Below, in pieces: positions 50,624 through 59,673 of a stretch of 64,000 nucleotides of DNA (position 1 is the stretch's first letter; every line of letters begins with the position of its first letter). The notes beneath the pieces were generated by a model. The model did not search any database and was not told the DNA's origin. It worked only from the letters and a program-made list of their open reading frames with translations. The translations under genes were made by a program, and so were the position numbers. The stretch is from Streptomyces sp. NRRL S-646 (lineage in GTDB: Bacteria; Actinomycetota; Actinomycetes; Streptomycetales; Streptomycetaceae): NCBI RefSeq assembly GCF_000720765.1, contig NZ_JODC01000001.1, positions 1 through 64,000 of the forward strand, written 5' to 3'.

Positions 50624-52162
50624 GTGGCGATCAAGAGGCGGCACTGGGCGTGGGCGGTGGCACCGTTGACACTGGCCCTGCTGGCGTTGACCGGTTGCGA
50701 CGGCACACAGCCCGCCGAGGCAAAGGCGACCGCTGCGCCCACCACGTCCGGGGCGCGGTCCACGTCCGTGGCCCGGGTGTGTGCCAAGCCCGAGGCCGGT
50801 CCGGACAAGGCGCCGGCGGGCGCGGTGACGGTCGACCCCGCGAAGGTCGGTGACCTGGCGGCGAAGACCAAGAGCAGCCCCCCGAACACCACGTTCTGGC
50901 TGCGACCGGGCAAGCACAGGCTCGACGCCGACCGCTACGCCCAGGTCATCCCGAAGAAGGGCGACCGCTACCTCGGCGCGCCCGGCGCGGTGCTCGACGG
51001 GAGGAAGATCAACCAGTACGCGTTCGCCGGCACCGCTCAGGGCGTCACCATCGGCTACCTGACCGTGCAGGGTTTCGTCCCGCCGCAGAACGAGGGCGTG
51101 GTCAACCACGACTCGGCCGACGGGTGGGTGATCGAGCACGCGACGATCCAGAACAACTCCGGTGCCGGGCTGATGGCCGGTGCCCGCCAGCAGGTCCGCG
51201 GCAACTGCCTGCGCGCCAACGGCCAGTACGGCATGAACGCCTACAAGGGCAGCGGCCGCATCAGCGGCCTGGTGGTCGAGGGCAACGAGATCGTGGGCAA
51301 CAACACCGGCGACTGGGAGCGGCGGCAGCAGGGCTGCGGCTGCACCGGAGGCATCAAGTTCTGGGCCGTCGACGGAGCCGACGTACGCGGCAACTGGGTG
51401 CACGACAACCGCGGAACCGGGTTGTGGGCGGACACCAACAACAATGACTTCCGCATCGAGGACAACGTGCTGGAAGCCAACGACGGCGCCGCGCTGATCT
51501 ACGAGACCAGCTACAACGCGGTCATCCGCAACAACACGATCCGGAAGAACAACTGGGTCGAGGGCCGCAAGGCAGCCGGCCGCGGCGACACCTTCCCGTT
51601 CGCGACCATTTATCTGTCGGAGTCCGGCGGCGAACCACGGATCAAGGCCCGCACGAACAAGATCGAGATCTACGGCAACCTGCTGGAGAACAACTGGTCC
51701 GGGATCACCCTGTGGGAGAACGCCGACCGGTTCTGCAACAGCCCGGCCAACACCTCCTCCGGCGACTGCACGTTGCTGGTGAAGAAGACCAGCCGCTGCG
51801 GCAAGTCGGCGATCGCCAAGGCACCGCTCTACGCCGACTGCCGGTGGAAGACCCAGCGGGTGGACATCCACGACAACCGCTTCGTGCTGGACAAGGCCGT
51901 CATGAAGTGCACGACGAAGTGCGACCGCATGGCGGTGCTCTCCAACTACGGCACCTATCCGGACTGGTCGCCGTACAAGGGCGAGAAGGTGGCCGAGGCG
52001 ATCACCCTCAAGCAGCACAACCGCTGGCACGACAACGTGTACGTCGGGCCGTGGGCCTTCGTCGTCCACGACCCGAGCAAGGTGCTCGACTTCCAGGGCT
52101 GGCAGGGCGCGCCGTACCGGCAGGACGCGGGCAGCACCTCCAGCGGACAGGCCGGTGGTTGA
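50624..52162 (+). CDS. Right-handed parallel beta-helix lipoprotein
   Basis: A 512-aa protein with a lipoprotein signal (TLALLALTGCDGT, lipobox LTGC near residue 26). The mature part is a parallel beta-helix: successive turns such as GVTIGYLTVQGFV, WVIEHATIQNNSGAGLMAG, ISGLVVEGNEIVGNN, VRGNWVHDNRGTGLWAD and IEIYGNLLENNWSGITLW. Asn ladders and about eight Cys (GCGCTG, RFCNS, GDCTLL, RCGKS, MKCTTKC) suggest disulfides. The fold is shared with alginate epimerases and lyases, so it may epimerise or cleave the polymer outside the membrane. GTG 50624 is preceded by AGGGGGG. Confidence 0.8.
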   Translation: MAIKRRHWAWAVAPLTLALLALTGCDGTQPAEAKATAAPTTSGARSTSVARVCAKPEAGPDKAPAGAVTVDPAKVGDLAAKTKSSPPNTTFWLRPGKHRLDADRYAQVIPKKGDRYLGAPGAVLDGRKINQYAFAGTAQGVTIGYLTVQGFVPPQNEGVVNHDSADGWVIEHATIQNNSGAGLMAGARQQVRGNCLRANGQYGMNAYKGSGRISGLVVEGNEIVGNNTGDWERRQQGCGCTGGIKFWAVDGADVRGNWVHDNRGTGLWADTNNNDFRIEDNVLEANDGAALIYETSYNAVIRNNTIRKNNWVEGRKAAGRGDTFPFATIYLSESGGEPRIKARTNKIEIYGNLLENNWSGITLWENADRFCNSPANTSSGDCTLLVKKTSRCGKSAIAKAPLYADCRWKTQRVDIHDNRFVLDKAVMKCTTKCDRMAVLSNYGTYPDWSPYKGEKVAEAITLKQHNRWHDNVYVGPWAFVVHDPSKVLDFQGWQGAPYRQDAGSTSSGQAGG

Positions 52163-52163
52163 G

Positions 52164-53444
52164 ATGAGCACACTGCCCGGCGCCGAACCGCGCCCTGCCG
52201 GCACACCCAGGGTCATCGGGATCGTGTGGGGGCTGCTGGTCCTCAACACGCTCGGCTCCGCCGGGGCGAAGACCATCGTGCCGCTGCCCCGATCCCTCAT
52301 CCAGATGGTCACGATGGGCGCCTTGGTCGCCGCGTTCACCCTGGCGCTGGCGGTCAATCTCCGGCTGCGCATCCGATCCAGCGCGTACGTCTTCATGCTC
52401 ACCCTGCTGCTGGTGTCGAGCGTGATCTCCAGCGCGAATCTGGAGTCCGGGTTCGGCGCGCTGTTCCGCTGCTTCCGGCTGGCTCTCTTCGTGGGCACCC
52501 TGTGGCTGCTCACCCGCTGGTGGGACGGCGGCCTCACGTTCGTCCGGCACCACATCCGGATGTACTTCGCGGTGCTCGGATCGGTGGCCGCAGGACTTGC
52601 CGTCTCACCGGGCGCGGCCCTGCCCGACCTCTACGGCGGGCGCCTGGTCGGCGCGTTGTGGCCGCTCACCCCGCCGCAGATCGGACAGTACGCCGCGGTG
52701 ATCATCGGGCTCACCGTGCTGCTCCTCCTGGGCCGCCGGACCGACAAGAAGGGCGCGGCGGTGGTCATCGTGCCGTCCCTCGTCCTGCTCGCCCTGACCC
52801 ATACCCGCACGGCCACGCTCGGCCTGCTCGTCGGGCTGGTGCTGGCGATCGGCTCGCTCCTGCTGACCAGCGCCGCCGCCCGCCGCTTCTTCACCTGGGC
52901 GGTGCTGTTGGCCACGGTGGCCGCGGTGGGGTTCGCCTCCATGCTCCAGTCGTGGTTCCTGCGCGGACAGAGCAAGGAGAACTTCTCCAGCCTCACCGGC
53001 CGCGCCAAGGTCTGGGACGCACTCCTGTCCGCGCCCCGGTCGACCTCGGAGCAGCTGTTCGGCGTGGGCCTGGGCGACAAGTCCTTCGGCGGGCTGCCGA
53101 TCGACAACAGCTGGCTGGCCGTCTACAACGAGCAGGGGCTGATCGGCGTGACCCTGGTCGCGGTGATCATCATCGTGCTGGGCGGCGTCGCGTTGCTGCG
53201 ACCGCCGTCGCTGCAGAGGGCCTGCGCGATCTTCCTCATCAGCTACTGCGCGATGGCCTCGTACACCGAGGCCGGCCTCGGCGACGCCTCGCCGTATCTG
53301 CTGCATCTGGCGCTGGCCGCCTCGCTGCTGGCGGCACCTGCCGAGGCCGCCGTCCTCTCGACGCCCGAAGTACCTCGGCTTTCGACACGCGAAGTCCCTC
53401 GACAACGCGTCCCGCGCTGGGCCCGTGGATCGGAGGTGACCTGA
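52164..53444 (+). CDS. Wzy/O-antigen-ligase-like polymerase
   Basis: A ~427-aa integral membrane protein with about ten helices. The large loop and flanks show the O-antigen ligase/polymerase pattern: ALTHTRTATLGLLVGLVLAI, SLTGRAKVWDALLSAP and LFGVGLGDKSFGG followed by IDNSWLAVYNEQGLIGVTLV. It should join lipid-linked repeat units on the outer face of the membrane. ATG 52164, one base after the upstream stop, was chosen; GTG 52155 in the same frame is possible. The C-terminal ~35 residues are soluble and Arg/Pro-rich. Confidence 0.82.
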   Translation: MSTLPGAEPRPAGTPRVIGIVWGLLVLNTLGSAGAKTIVPLPRSLIQMVTMGALVAAFTLALAVNLRLRIRSSAYVFMLTLLLVSSVISSANLESGFGALFRCFRLALFVGTLWLLTRWWDGGLTFVRHHIRMYFAVLGSVAAGLAVSPGAALPDLYGGRLVGALWPLTPPQIGQYAAVIIGLTVLLLLGRRTDKKGAAVVIVPSLVLLALTHTRTATLGLLVGLVLAIGSLLLTSAAARRFFTWAVLLATVAAVGFASMLQSWFLRGQSKENFSSLTGRAKVWDALLSAPRSTSEQLFGVGLGDKSFGGLPIDNSWLAVYNEQGLIGVTLVAVIIIVLGGVALLRPPSLQRACAIFLISYCAMASYTEAGLGDASPYLLHLALAASLLAAPAEAAVLSTPEVPRLSTREVPRQRVPRWARGSEVT

Positions 53445-53446
53445 GC

Positions 53447-54691
53447 ATGCACATCCTCGTGGTGCACAACCGCTACGCCTCGGCGCAGCCGAGCGGCGAG
53501 AACAAGGTCGTCGACCAGGAGGTGGAGCTGCTGCGCGCGGCCGGCCACCGGGTCGAGATGTTCGAGCGGCGCAGCGACGACATCGGCGCCATGTCCCTCC
53601 TCGCCAAGGTCGCGGTGCCGCTGCGGGTGCCGTGGAACCCGGCCGTCCGCACGGAGCTCGCCGCCAAGCTGCGCACCGAGCGGCCCGACGTGGTGCACGT
53701 CCACAACGTCTTCCCGCTCCTGTCGCCCGCGGTCCTTGCCGCGTGCGCCGACGCCGGCGTGCCCGCCGTCGCCACGCTGCACAACTACACCCAGGTCTGC
53801 CCGCCCGGCACGCTGCAGCGGGACGGCCGGCCGTGCACCGAGTGCGTCGGATCGGCGGTACCGCTGCCCGCCGTCCGGCACGGCTGCTACCGGGGCTCCC
53901 GCCTCGCCACGGTGCCGCTCGCGGTCAGCCTGTCGGCCAACCGGCGGCGCTGGTGGTCCGGCGTGGAGCGGTTCTTCTGCATCTCCGCGGCCCAGCGCGA
54001 CACCCTGGTGCGGGCCGGCATGCCGGCCGAGCGGCTGGCGGTGAAGCACAACTTCGTACCCGACCCGGAGGACCGCCGAGCAGGCGACGGAGAGCATCTG
54101 CTCTACCTCGGCCGGCTCGCGGAGGCCAAGGGCGTACGACTGCTCATGGCCGCGTGGGACGAGATCGCGGCGAGCGGCGGTGTGGGCGTGCCGCTCGTCA
54201 TCGCCGGCACGGGGCCACTGGAGCCGGAGGTGACCGCCTGGGCGGCCGGCCGGGACGACGTGCGCTACGTCGGGCTGTACGACACGGCGGAGTGCCGGAA
54301 GGCCATCGCGCGCTCTGTCGCCGTGGTGGCTCCGTCCACGTGGCTGGAGGCGTTCGGCCTGGTGGTCGTGGAGGCGATGGCGGCCGGGGTCCCGGTCGTC
54401 GCCGCCGGTCACGGCGCTTTCGTCGAACTCGTCGACGACGGCGTGACCGGGCTGCTGCACAAGCCGGGGGAGTCCGCCTCCCTCGCGTCCTGCATACGCC
54501 GCGTCGCGGCCGAGCCGGACCACAACCGGGAGATGGGCCGAGCGGCCCGGCTCCGGTACGAACAGGGTTTCAGCCCGGCGGTCGGCCTCGACCGCCTGGT
54601 TGATGAGTACCGCACCGCGATCGCGGAGCGGTCAGCACAGACTCGCGGCGGGGACACCCCCGCGAGCAGGGGGGATGGGGACAACAGATGA
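53447..54691 (+). CDS. Glycosyltransferase family 4
   Basis: A 414-aa GT-B enzyme. It opens with HILVVHNRYASAQPSGENKV and has VVHVHNVFPLLSPAVLAACA and ATLHNYTQVCPPGTLQRDG. A Cys-containing insert follows (PCTECVGSAVPLPAVRHGCY). The donor domain has LLYLGRLAEAKGVRLLMAAW and PSTWLEAFGLVVVEAMAAGV, which includes the E-x7-E pair. A GGAGGTGA site lies just before the ATG. It adds one residue of the repeat unit; donor unknown. Confidence 0.88.
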   Translation: MHILVVHNRYASAQPSGENKVVDQEVELLRAAGHRVEMFERRSDDIGAMSLLAKVAVPLRVPWNPAVRTELAAKLRTERPDVVHVHNVFPLLSPAVLAACADAGVPAVATLHNYTQVCPPGTLQRDGRPCTECVGSAVPLPAVRHGCYRGSRLATVPLAVSLSANRRRWWSGVERFFCISAAQRDTLVRAGMPAERLAVKHNFVPDPEDRRAGDGEHLLYLGRLAEAKGVRLLMAAWDEIAASGGVGVPLVIAGTGPLEPEVTAWAAGRDDVRYVGLYDTAECRKAIARSVAVVAPSTWLEAFGLVVVEAMAAGVPVVAAGHGAFVELVDDGVTGLLHKPGESASLASCIRRVAAEPDHNREMGRAARLRYEQGFSPAVGLDRLVDEYRTAIAERSAQTRGGDTPASRGDGDNR

Positions 54692-55938
54692 CACGATGCC
54701 GACTGTGCGGCTCGGAGGCGACGGCGAGCGTCGTCGACCTCGGGGCGACGCCACCATGCGAGAGCTTTCTCGCCGCGGACCAACTCGACCAGCCGGAACC
54801 GGCGTACCCGCTGCACCTGCGGGTTTGCACCGACTGCTGGCTGGCGCAGATCCCGCCGCTGATCAAGCCGGAGGAGACGTTCACGGAGTACGCGTACTTC
54901 TCCTCGTACTCGACCTCCTGGGTGGAGCACGCGCGGACGTTCGTCGCCGACGCCGTAGAGCGCGCGGGTCTCGGTCCCGACGCCTTCGTCGTCGAGGTCG
55001 CGAGCAACGACGGGTACCTGCTGAAGCACGTGGTGGACCGGGGGATCCGCTGCCTGGGCATCGAGCCGTCGGTGAACGTCGGCGCCGCGGCACGGGACAA
55101 GGGCGTGCCCACGCTCACGGAGTTCCTGAGCCCGGACACCGGCTCGGCCGTCCGTGCAGAGCACGGCCCGGCGGACCTGGTCGTCGCCAACAACGTGTAC
55201 GCGCACATCCCCGACGTGGTCGGGTTCACCCAGGGGCTGCGCGCCCTGGTCGCCGACGACGGCTGGGTCTCCATCGAGGTGCAGCACCTGCTGACCCTGA
55301 TCGAGGAGAACCAGTACGACACGATCTACCACGAGCACTTCCAGTACTACACGGTCGCCTCCGCGATCCAGGCGCTGGCGAGCGGCGGACTCACGCTCGT
55401 GGACGTCGAGTTGCTGCCCACGCACGGCGGCTCCATCCGGCTGTGGGCCCGCCCGACCGAGGTGGCCGGCGAGCCGACGGAGCGGGTGGCCGACGTACTG
55501 GCCCGGGAGAAGGCCGCCGGTCTGCAGGAGCTGTCCGGGTACACCGAGTTCTCTGCCCGCGTGGCCAAGGTGCGCCGGGACCTGCTCAAGTTCCTCATCG
55601 AGGCGGCCGAGCGCGGCCAGACGGTCGTCGGCTACGGCGCCCCGGGCAAGGGCAACACCCTGCTCAACCACTGCGGCATCCGACCCGACCTGCTCGCGTA
55701 CACGGTCGACCGCAACCCGTACAAGCACGGCAGGTTCACCCCGGGCACCCGCATCCCGATCCTGCCGCCCGAGCAGATCGCCGCCGACAGACCGGACTAC
55801 GTCCTCGTCCTCCCGTGGAACCTGCGGGCAGAGCTGGTCGAGCAGCTGTCCTTCGTACACGACTGGGGCGGCCGGCTGGTCTTTCCCATCCCGGAACTGA
55901 GCATCGTCGACGGCGCGTCCCGAAAGGTCACAGCATGA
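54688..55938 (+). CDS. Sugar C-methyltransferase (zinc-binding, SAM-dependent)
   Basis: A 416-aa enzyme of the TylC3/NovU class. The N-terminal zinc site is made by C4, C7 (CRLCGS) and C47, C50 (RVCTDCW). The SAM motif is VVEVASNDGYLLKHVVDRGI and the catalytic region IYHEHFQYYTVASAIQAL. The C-terminal Rossmann-like domain reads VVGYGAPGKGNTLLNHCGI. These enzymes methylate the C-3 (or C-5) of a nucleotide-bound 4-keto-6-deoxysugar. With a cytidylyltransferase as the next gene, a CDP-linked branched sugar is likely. ATGA overlap with the upstream gene. Confidence 0.88.
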   Translation: MTRCRLCGSEATASVVDLGATPPCESFLAADQLDQPEPAYPLHLRVCTDCWLAQIPPLIKPEETFTEYAYFSSYSTSWVEHARTFVADAVERAGLGPDAFVVEVASNDGYLLKHVVDRGIRCLGIEPSVNVGAAARDKGVPTLTEFLSPDTGSAVRAEHGPADLVVANNVYAHIPDVVGFTQGLRALVADDGWVSIEVQHLLTLIEENQYDTIYHEHFQYYTVASAIQALASGGLTLVDVELLPTHGGSIRLWARPTEVAGEPTERVADVLAREKAAGLQELSGYTEFSARVAKVRRDLLKFLIEAAERGQTVVGYGAPGKGNTLLNHCGIRPDLLAYTVDRNPYKHGRFTPGTRIPILPPEQIAADRPDYVLVLPWNLRAELVEQLSFVHDWGGRLVFPIPELSIVDGASRKVTA

Positions 55939-56729
55939 AGGTCGTTCTGTTCTGCGGCGGTTACGGGATGCGGATGCGCAACGGAACCTCCGACGACGTG
56001 CCCAAGCCGATGGCGATGGTCGGACCGAGGCCGCTGATCTGGCACGTCATGCGCTACTACGCGCACTTCGGGCACAAGGAGTTCATCCTGTGCCTCGGCT
56101 ACGGGGCCCACCACATCAAGGACTTCTTCCTCAACTACGAGGAGACGACGTCCAACGACTTCGTGCTGCGGGGCGGGAAGACCGAGCTGCTGTCCACCGA
56201 CATAGCCGACTGGACGATCACGTTCGCGCAGACCGGCATCGAGTCGCCCATCGGGGAGCGGCTGCGCCGGGTGCGCCACCACCTGGACGGCGACGAGATG
56301 TTCCTCGCCAACTACGCCGACGTGCTCACCGACGCCCCGCTGCCCGAGATGATCGACAACTTCGCCCGGCGCGACGCCGGTGCGTCGATGATGGTGGTGC
56401 CGCCCCAGTCCTCGTTCCACTGCGTGGACCTGGGCGAGGACGGCCTGGTGGGGGGCATCACCGCGGTGAGCGACATGCCGCTGTGGGAGAACGGCGGCTA
56501 CTTCGTGCTCCGCCAGGAGGTCTTCGACCACATCCCGGAGAACGGGGACCTGGTCGCCGACGGATGCGCCCAACTGGCCAAGGAGGGCCGCCTGGTGGCG
56601 CACCAGCACCGCGGCTTCTGGAAGCCGACCGACACCGTGAAGGAGCGGGCCGCGCTCGACGAGGCCTATGCCCGGGGCGACCGACCGTGGGCCGTGTGGG
56701 AACGGGACAACGCCGGGGTGAGCGCGTGA
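55935..56729 (+). CDS. rfbF: Glucose-1-phosphate cytidylyltransferase-like (RfbF)
   Basis: A 264-aa nucleotidyltransferase. It opens VVLFCGGYGMRMRNGTSDDV followed by PKPMAMVGPRPLIWHVM, and has FILCLGYGAHHIKDFFLNYE, FLANYADVLTD and the closing GFWKPTDTVKERAALDE. These are the RfbF blocks for CTP-dependent activation of glucose-1-phosphate to CDP-glucose. The nucleotide loop GGYGMRMR differs from the usual GGFGTRL. The dehydratase RfbG that should follow is not in the window, so it may lie past the right edge. ATGA overlap upstream, GTGA downstream. Confidence 0.87.
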   Translation: MKVVLFCGGYGMRMRNGTSDDVPKPMAMVGPRPLIWHVMRYYAHFGHKEFILCLGYGAHHIKDFFLNYEETTSNDFVLRGGKTELLSTDIADWTITFAQTGIESPIGERLRRVRHHLDGDEMFLANYADVLTDAPLPEMIDNFARRDAGASMMVVPPQSSFHCVDLGEDGLVGGITAVSDMPLWENGGYFVLRQEVFDHIPENGDLVADGCAQLAKEGRLVAHQHRGFWKPTDTVKERAALDEAYARGDRPWAVWERDNAGVSA

Positions 56730-57373
56730 TCCGCCTCGGCGCCGGGCGCCCGGACCGGATCGTCGCCGTGGGCGCGCACTGCGACGACATCGCCATCGGC
56801 GCCGGCGGCACACTGCTGACGCTGTGTCACGCGCGGCCGGGCCTCCGCGTCGACGTCCTGGTGCTCTCCGGCGGTGGCAGCGAGCGCGAGCAGGAGGAGC
56901 AGGCCGCGCTCGCCGCCTTCTGCCCGGGCGCCGACCTGCGGCTGACCGTGCACAAGCTGCCCGACGGCCGGCTGCCCGTGCACTGGGACGAGGCCAAGGC
57001 CGCGGTCGAGGAACTGCGCGCGCAGACCGACCCGGATCTGATCCTGGCCCCGCGCACCGACGACGCCCACCAGGACCACCGCGGCCTGGCGCAGCTGATA
57101 CCCACCGCATTTCGCGACCACCTGGTCCTCGGCTACGAGATCGTCAAATGGGACGGCGACCTCGGCCGGATGGCCGCCTACCAGCCGCTGTCGCCGGAGG
57201 TCGCCGAAGAAAAGGTACGGCTGCTGCAGGAGCACTACCCCTCGCAGCGGCACCGGCCCTGGTACGACCGCGAAGCCTTCCTCGGGCTGGCACGGATCCG
57301 CGGCATCGAATGCCACGAGCGATACGCCGAGGCGTTCGCCGTCACCAAACTCACGCTCAACCTGGGGGGTTGA
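56726..57373 (+). CDS. PIG-L/LmbE-family deacetylase
   Basis: A 215-aa enzyme. The metal motif is VAVGAHCDDIAIGAGGTLL (H18, D20, D21; a Cys replaces the usual Pro of AHPDD), and the third ligand His is in RTDDAHQDHRGLAQ. The family removes acetyl groups from N-acetylated sugars. In this cluster it may deacetylate an amino sugar or an intermediate. GTG 56726 overlaps the upstream stop by four bases. Confidence 0.85.
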   Translation: MIRLGAGRPDRIVAVGAHCDDIAIGAGGTLLTLCHARPGLRVDVLVLSGGGSEREQEEQAALAAFCPGADLRLTVHKLPDGRLPVHWDEAKAAVEELRAQTDPDLILAPRTDDAHQDHRGLAQLIPTAFRDHLVLGYEIVKWDGDLGRMAAYQPLSPEVAEEKVRLLQEHYPSQRHRPWYDREAFLGLARIRGIECHERYAEAFAVTKLTLNLGG

Positions 57374-57376
57374 ACC

Positions 57377-58402
57377 ATGCGCGTACTACTGACTGGACAC
57401 CAGGGATACCTGGGCACCGTGATGGCCCCGGTCCTCGCCGCCGCCGGACACGAGGTCGTCGGCCTCGACTCCGGCCTGTTCGCCGACTCCGTCCTCGGCG
57501 AGACACCCGCGGACCCGCAGGGGCACCGGGTGGACCTGCGCGACGTCACGGCCGAACACGTGGCCGGGGTGGACGCCGTGATCCATCTGGCCGCCCTGTC
57601 CAACGATCCGCTGGGCTCGCTGGCGCCGGAACTCACCTACGACATCAACCACCACGCGTCCGTACGGCTGGCCCGGCTGGCCCGCGAGGCCGGAGTGCGG
57701 CGCTTCCTGTACGCGTCGACGTGCTCGGTCTACGGCGCCGCCGGCGGCGACGACCTGGTGGGCGAGGACGCTCCGCTGCGCCCGGTGACCCCGTACGCGG
57801 AGTCCAAGGTGCGGGTGGAGGACGACCTGCACGAGCTGGCCGACGACGACTTCACCCCCGTGTACATGCGCAACGCCACCGCCTTCGGCTACTCGCCCCG
57901 GCTGCGCGCCGACATCGTGCTGAACAACCTGGTCGGTCACGCACTGCTGTCCGGCGAGGTGCTGGTGCTCTCCGACGGGACCCCCTGGCGCCCGCTGGTG
58001 CACGCCGGTGACATCGCCCGGGCCTTCACGGCCGCGCTGACCGCGCCGCGCGAAGCGGTCCACGACCGGGCGTTCAACATCGGCAGCGAGACCAACAACG
58101 TCACGGTCGCCGAGATCGCCGAGCAGGTCGCCGAGGCGGTGCCCGGCGCGAAGGTGAGGATCACCGGGGAGAACGGGGCCGACCCGCGCTCCTACCGGGT
58201 GGACTTCTCCCGGTTCCGCGCCGCGATCCCCGGCTTCGACATCGAATGGTCGGTCAAGCGCGGCGCGCTCGAACTCGCCGACGCCTACCGGAAGTTCGGA
58301 CTGACCAAGGAGGACTTCGACCAGCGCTTCACCCGGCTCGCCGTGCTGCGCGCGGCGTCCGAGGCCGGCACCGTCGACGACACCCTGCGGTGGCGCCGAT
58401 GA
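57377..58402 (+). CDS. NAD-dependent epimerase/dehydratase (extended SDR)
   Basis: A 341-aa extended SDR. The cofactor motif is VLLTGHQGYLGTVMAPVLAA, the catalytic set is YASTCSVYGAAGG with PYAESK (Y-x3-K), and NVTVAEIAEQVAEAVPGAKV lies in the substrate domain. It probably epimerises or reduces the CDP-linked keto sugar made by its neighbours. It begins three bases after the PIG-L stop and overlaps the DUF4910 gene as ATGA. Confidence 0.88.
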   Translation: MRVLLTGHQGYLGTVMAPVLAAAGHEVVGLDSGLFADSVLGETPADPQGHRVDLRDVTAEHVAGVDAVIHLAALSNDPLGSLAPELTYDINHHASVRLARLAREAGVRRFLYASTCSVYGAAGGDDLVGEDAPLRPVTPYAESKVRVEDDLHELADDDFTPVYMRNATAFGYSPRLRADIVLNNLVGHALLSGEVLVLSDGTPWRPLVHAGDIARAFTAALTAPREAVHDRAFNIGSETNNVTVAEIAEQVAEAVPGAKVRITGENGADPRSYRVDFSRFRAAIPGFDIEWSVKRGALELADAYRKFGLTKEDFDQRFTRLAVLRAASEAGTVDDTLRWRR

Positions 58403-59673
58403 CCCATTCCGGCGAAGAGATGCACGCCCTGGTGGAGCGGATGTACCCGCTGTGCCGGAGCATCACCGGCGACGGTGTCCGCGCCACCCTGGACATCGTC
58501 GGCGAGTACCTGCCGCTGCAGGTGCACGAGGTGCCGACCGGGACGCAGGTGCTCGACTGGACGGTGCCGCAGGAGTGGAACATCCGCGACGCGTACATCG
58601 CCGACAGCGCCGGGAACCGGGTCGTCGACTTCGCCGCGTCCAGCCTGCACGTGCTCGGCTACAGCGTGCCGGTGTCGGCGACCATGCCGCTGTCCGAGCT
58701 GCGCCCGCACCTGCACACCCTGCCCGAACAGCCCTCCTGGGTGCCGTACCGCACCAGCTACTACAAGCCGGAGTGGGGCTTCTGCCTGGCCCAGGACACC
58801 CTGGACGCGATGCCGGACGGCGAGTACGAGGTGGTCATCGACTCGACCCTCGCCGACGGCCACCTCACCTACGCCGAGTACGTGGTGCCCGGCCAGGTCG
58901 CCGACGAGGTGATCGTCTCCTGTCACATCTGCCACCCGGCGCTGGCCAACGACAACATGGCCGGCGTCGCGGTGGCGACGTACCTGGCCCGGGAGCTTGC
59001 GCAGCAAACGCCGTACTACACCTACCGGTTCATCTTCGCGCCCGGCACCATCGGGGCGATCACCTGGCTGGCCCGCAACGCGGAGCGGGTGGAACGGGTC
59101 AAGCACGGCGTCGTGCTGGCCTGCGCCGGCGACCGGGGCCAGTTGACGTACAAGCAGAGCAGGCGCGGTGACGCGGAGATCGACCGGGTGATGCGGCACG
59201 TGCTGACCGCATCCGAACGGCCGCACCGCGTCAACGAGTTCACTCCGTACGGCTACGACGAACGGCAGTACTGCTCGCCCGGGTTCAACCTCGGTGTCGG
59301 CTCGCTCACCCGGACCCCGTACGCGGGCTATCCCGAGTACCACACCTCGGCGGACAACCTGGACTTCGTCTCCCCGGAGGCGATGGCGGACACCCTCGCG
59401 GTCTGCCGCGAGGCGTTCGCCGTCCTGGACCGCAACCGTCAGTACGTCAACCTCAGCCCGTACGGCGAACCGCAGTTGGGACGGCGCGGGTTGTACGACG
59501 CGCTCGGCGGCCGCAGCGACACAAAGCAGGCCCAGATGGCCATGCTCTGGGTGCTCAATCTCTCCGACGGCGAGCACGACCTGCTGGACGTCGCCGAGCG
59601 GTCCGGGCTGCCGTTCGACACCGTCGCCGGGGCGGCCGGTGCCCTGCACGAGGCAGGGTTGATCAAGACATGA
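58399..59673 (+). CDS. DUF4910 aminopeptidase-like protein
   Basis: A 424-aa protein of the DUF4910/DUF2172 group. The N-terminal part has MYPLCRSITGDGVRATLDIV, the M28-like core SCHICHPALANDNMAGVAVA (a His-Asp metal-type motif) and RFIFAPGTIGAITWLA, and the C-terminal ~70 residues form a winged helix (MAMLWVLNLSDGEHDLLDVA). The reaction is unknown. These proteins recur in sugar-biosynthesis clusters with cytidylyltransferases, methyltransferases and epimerases, so it may act on a peptide- or amide-like bond of the sugar intermediate. That last point is inference. ATG 58399 overlaps the previous stop. Confidence 0.82.
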   Translation: MTHSGEEMHALVERMYPLCRSITGDGVRATLDIVGEYLPLQVHEVPTGTQVLDWTVPQEWNIRDAYIADSAGNRVVDFAASSLHVLGYSVPVSATMPLSELRPHLHTLPEQPSWVPYRTSYYKPEWGFCLAQDTLDAMPDGEYEVVIDSTLADGHLTYAEYVVPGQVADEVIVSCHICHPALANDNMAGVAVATYLARELAQQTPYYTYRFIFAPGTIGAITWLARNAERVERVKHGVVLACAGDRGQLTYKQSRRGDAEIDRVMRHVLTASERPHRVNEFTPYGYDERQYCSPGFNLGVGSLTRTPYAGYPEYHTSADNLDFVSPEAMADTLAVCREAFAVLDRNRQYVNLSPYGEPQLGRRGLYDALGGRSDTKQAQMAMLWVLNLSDGEHDLLDVAERSGLPFDTVAGAAGALHEAGLIKT

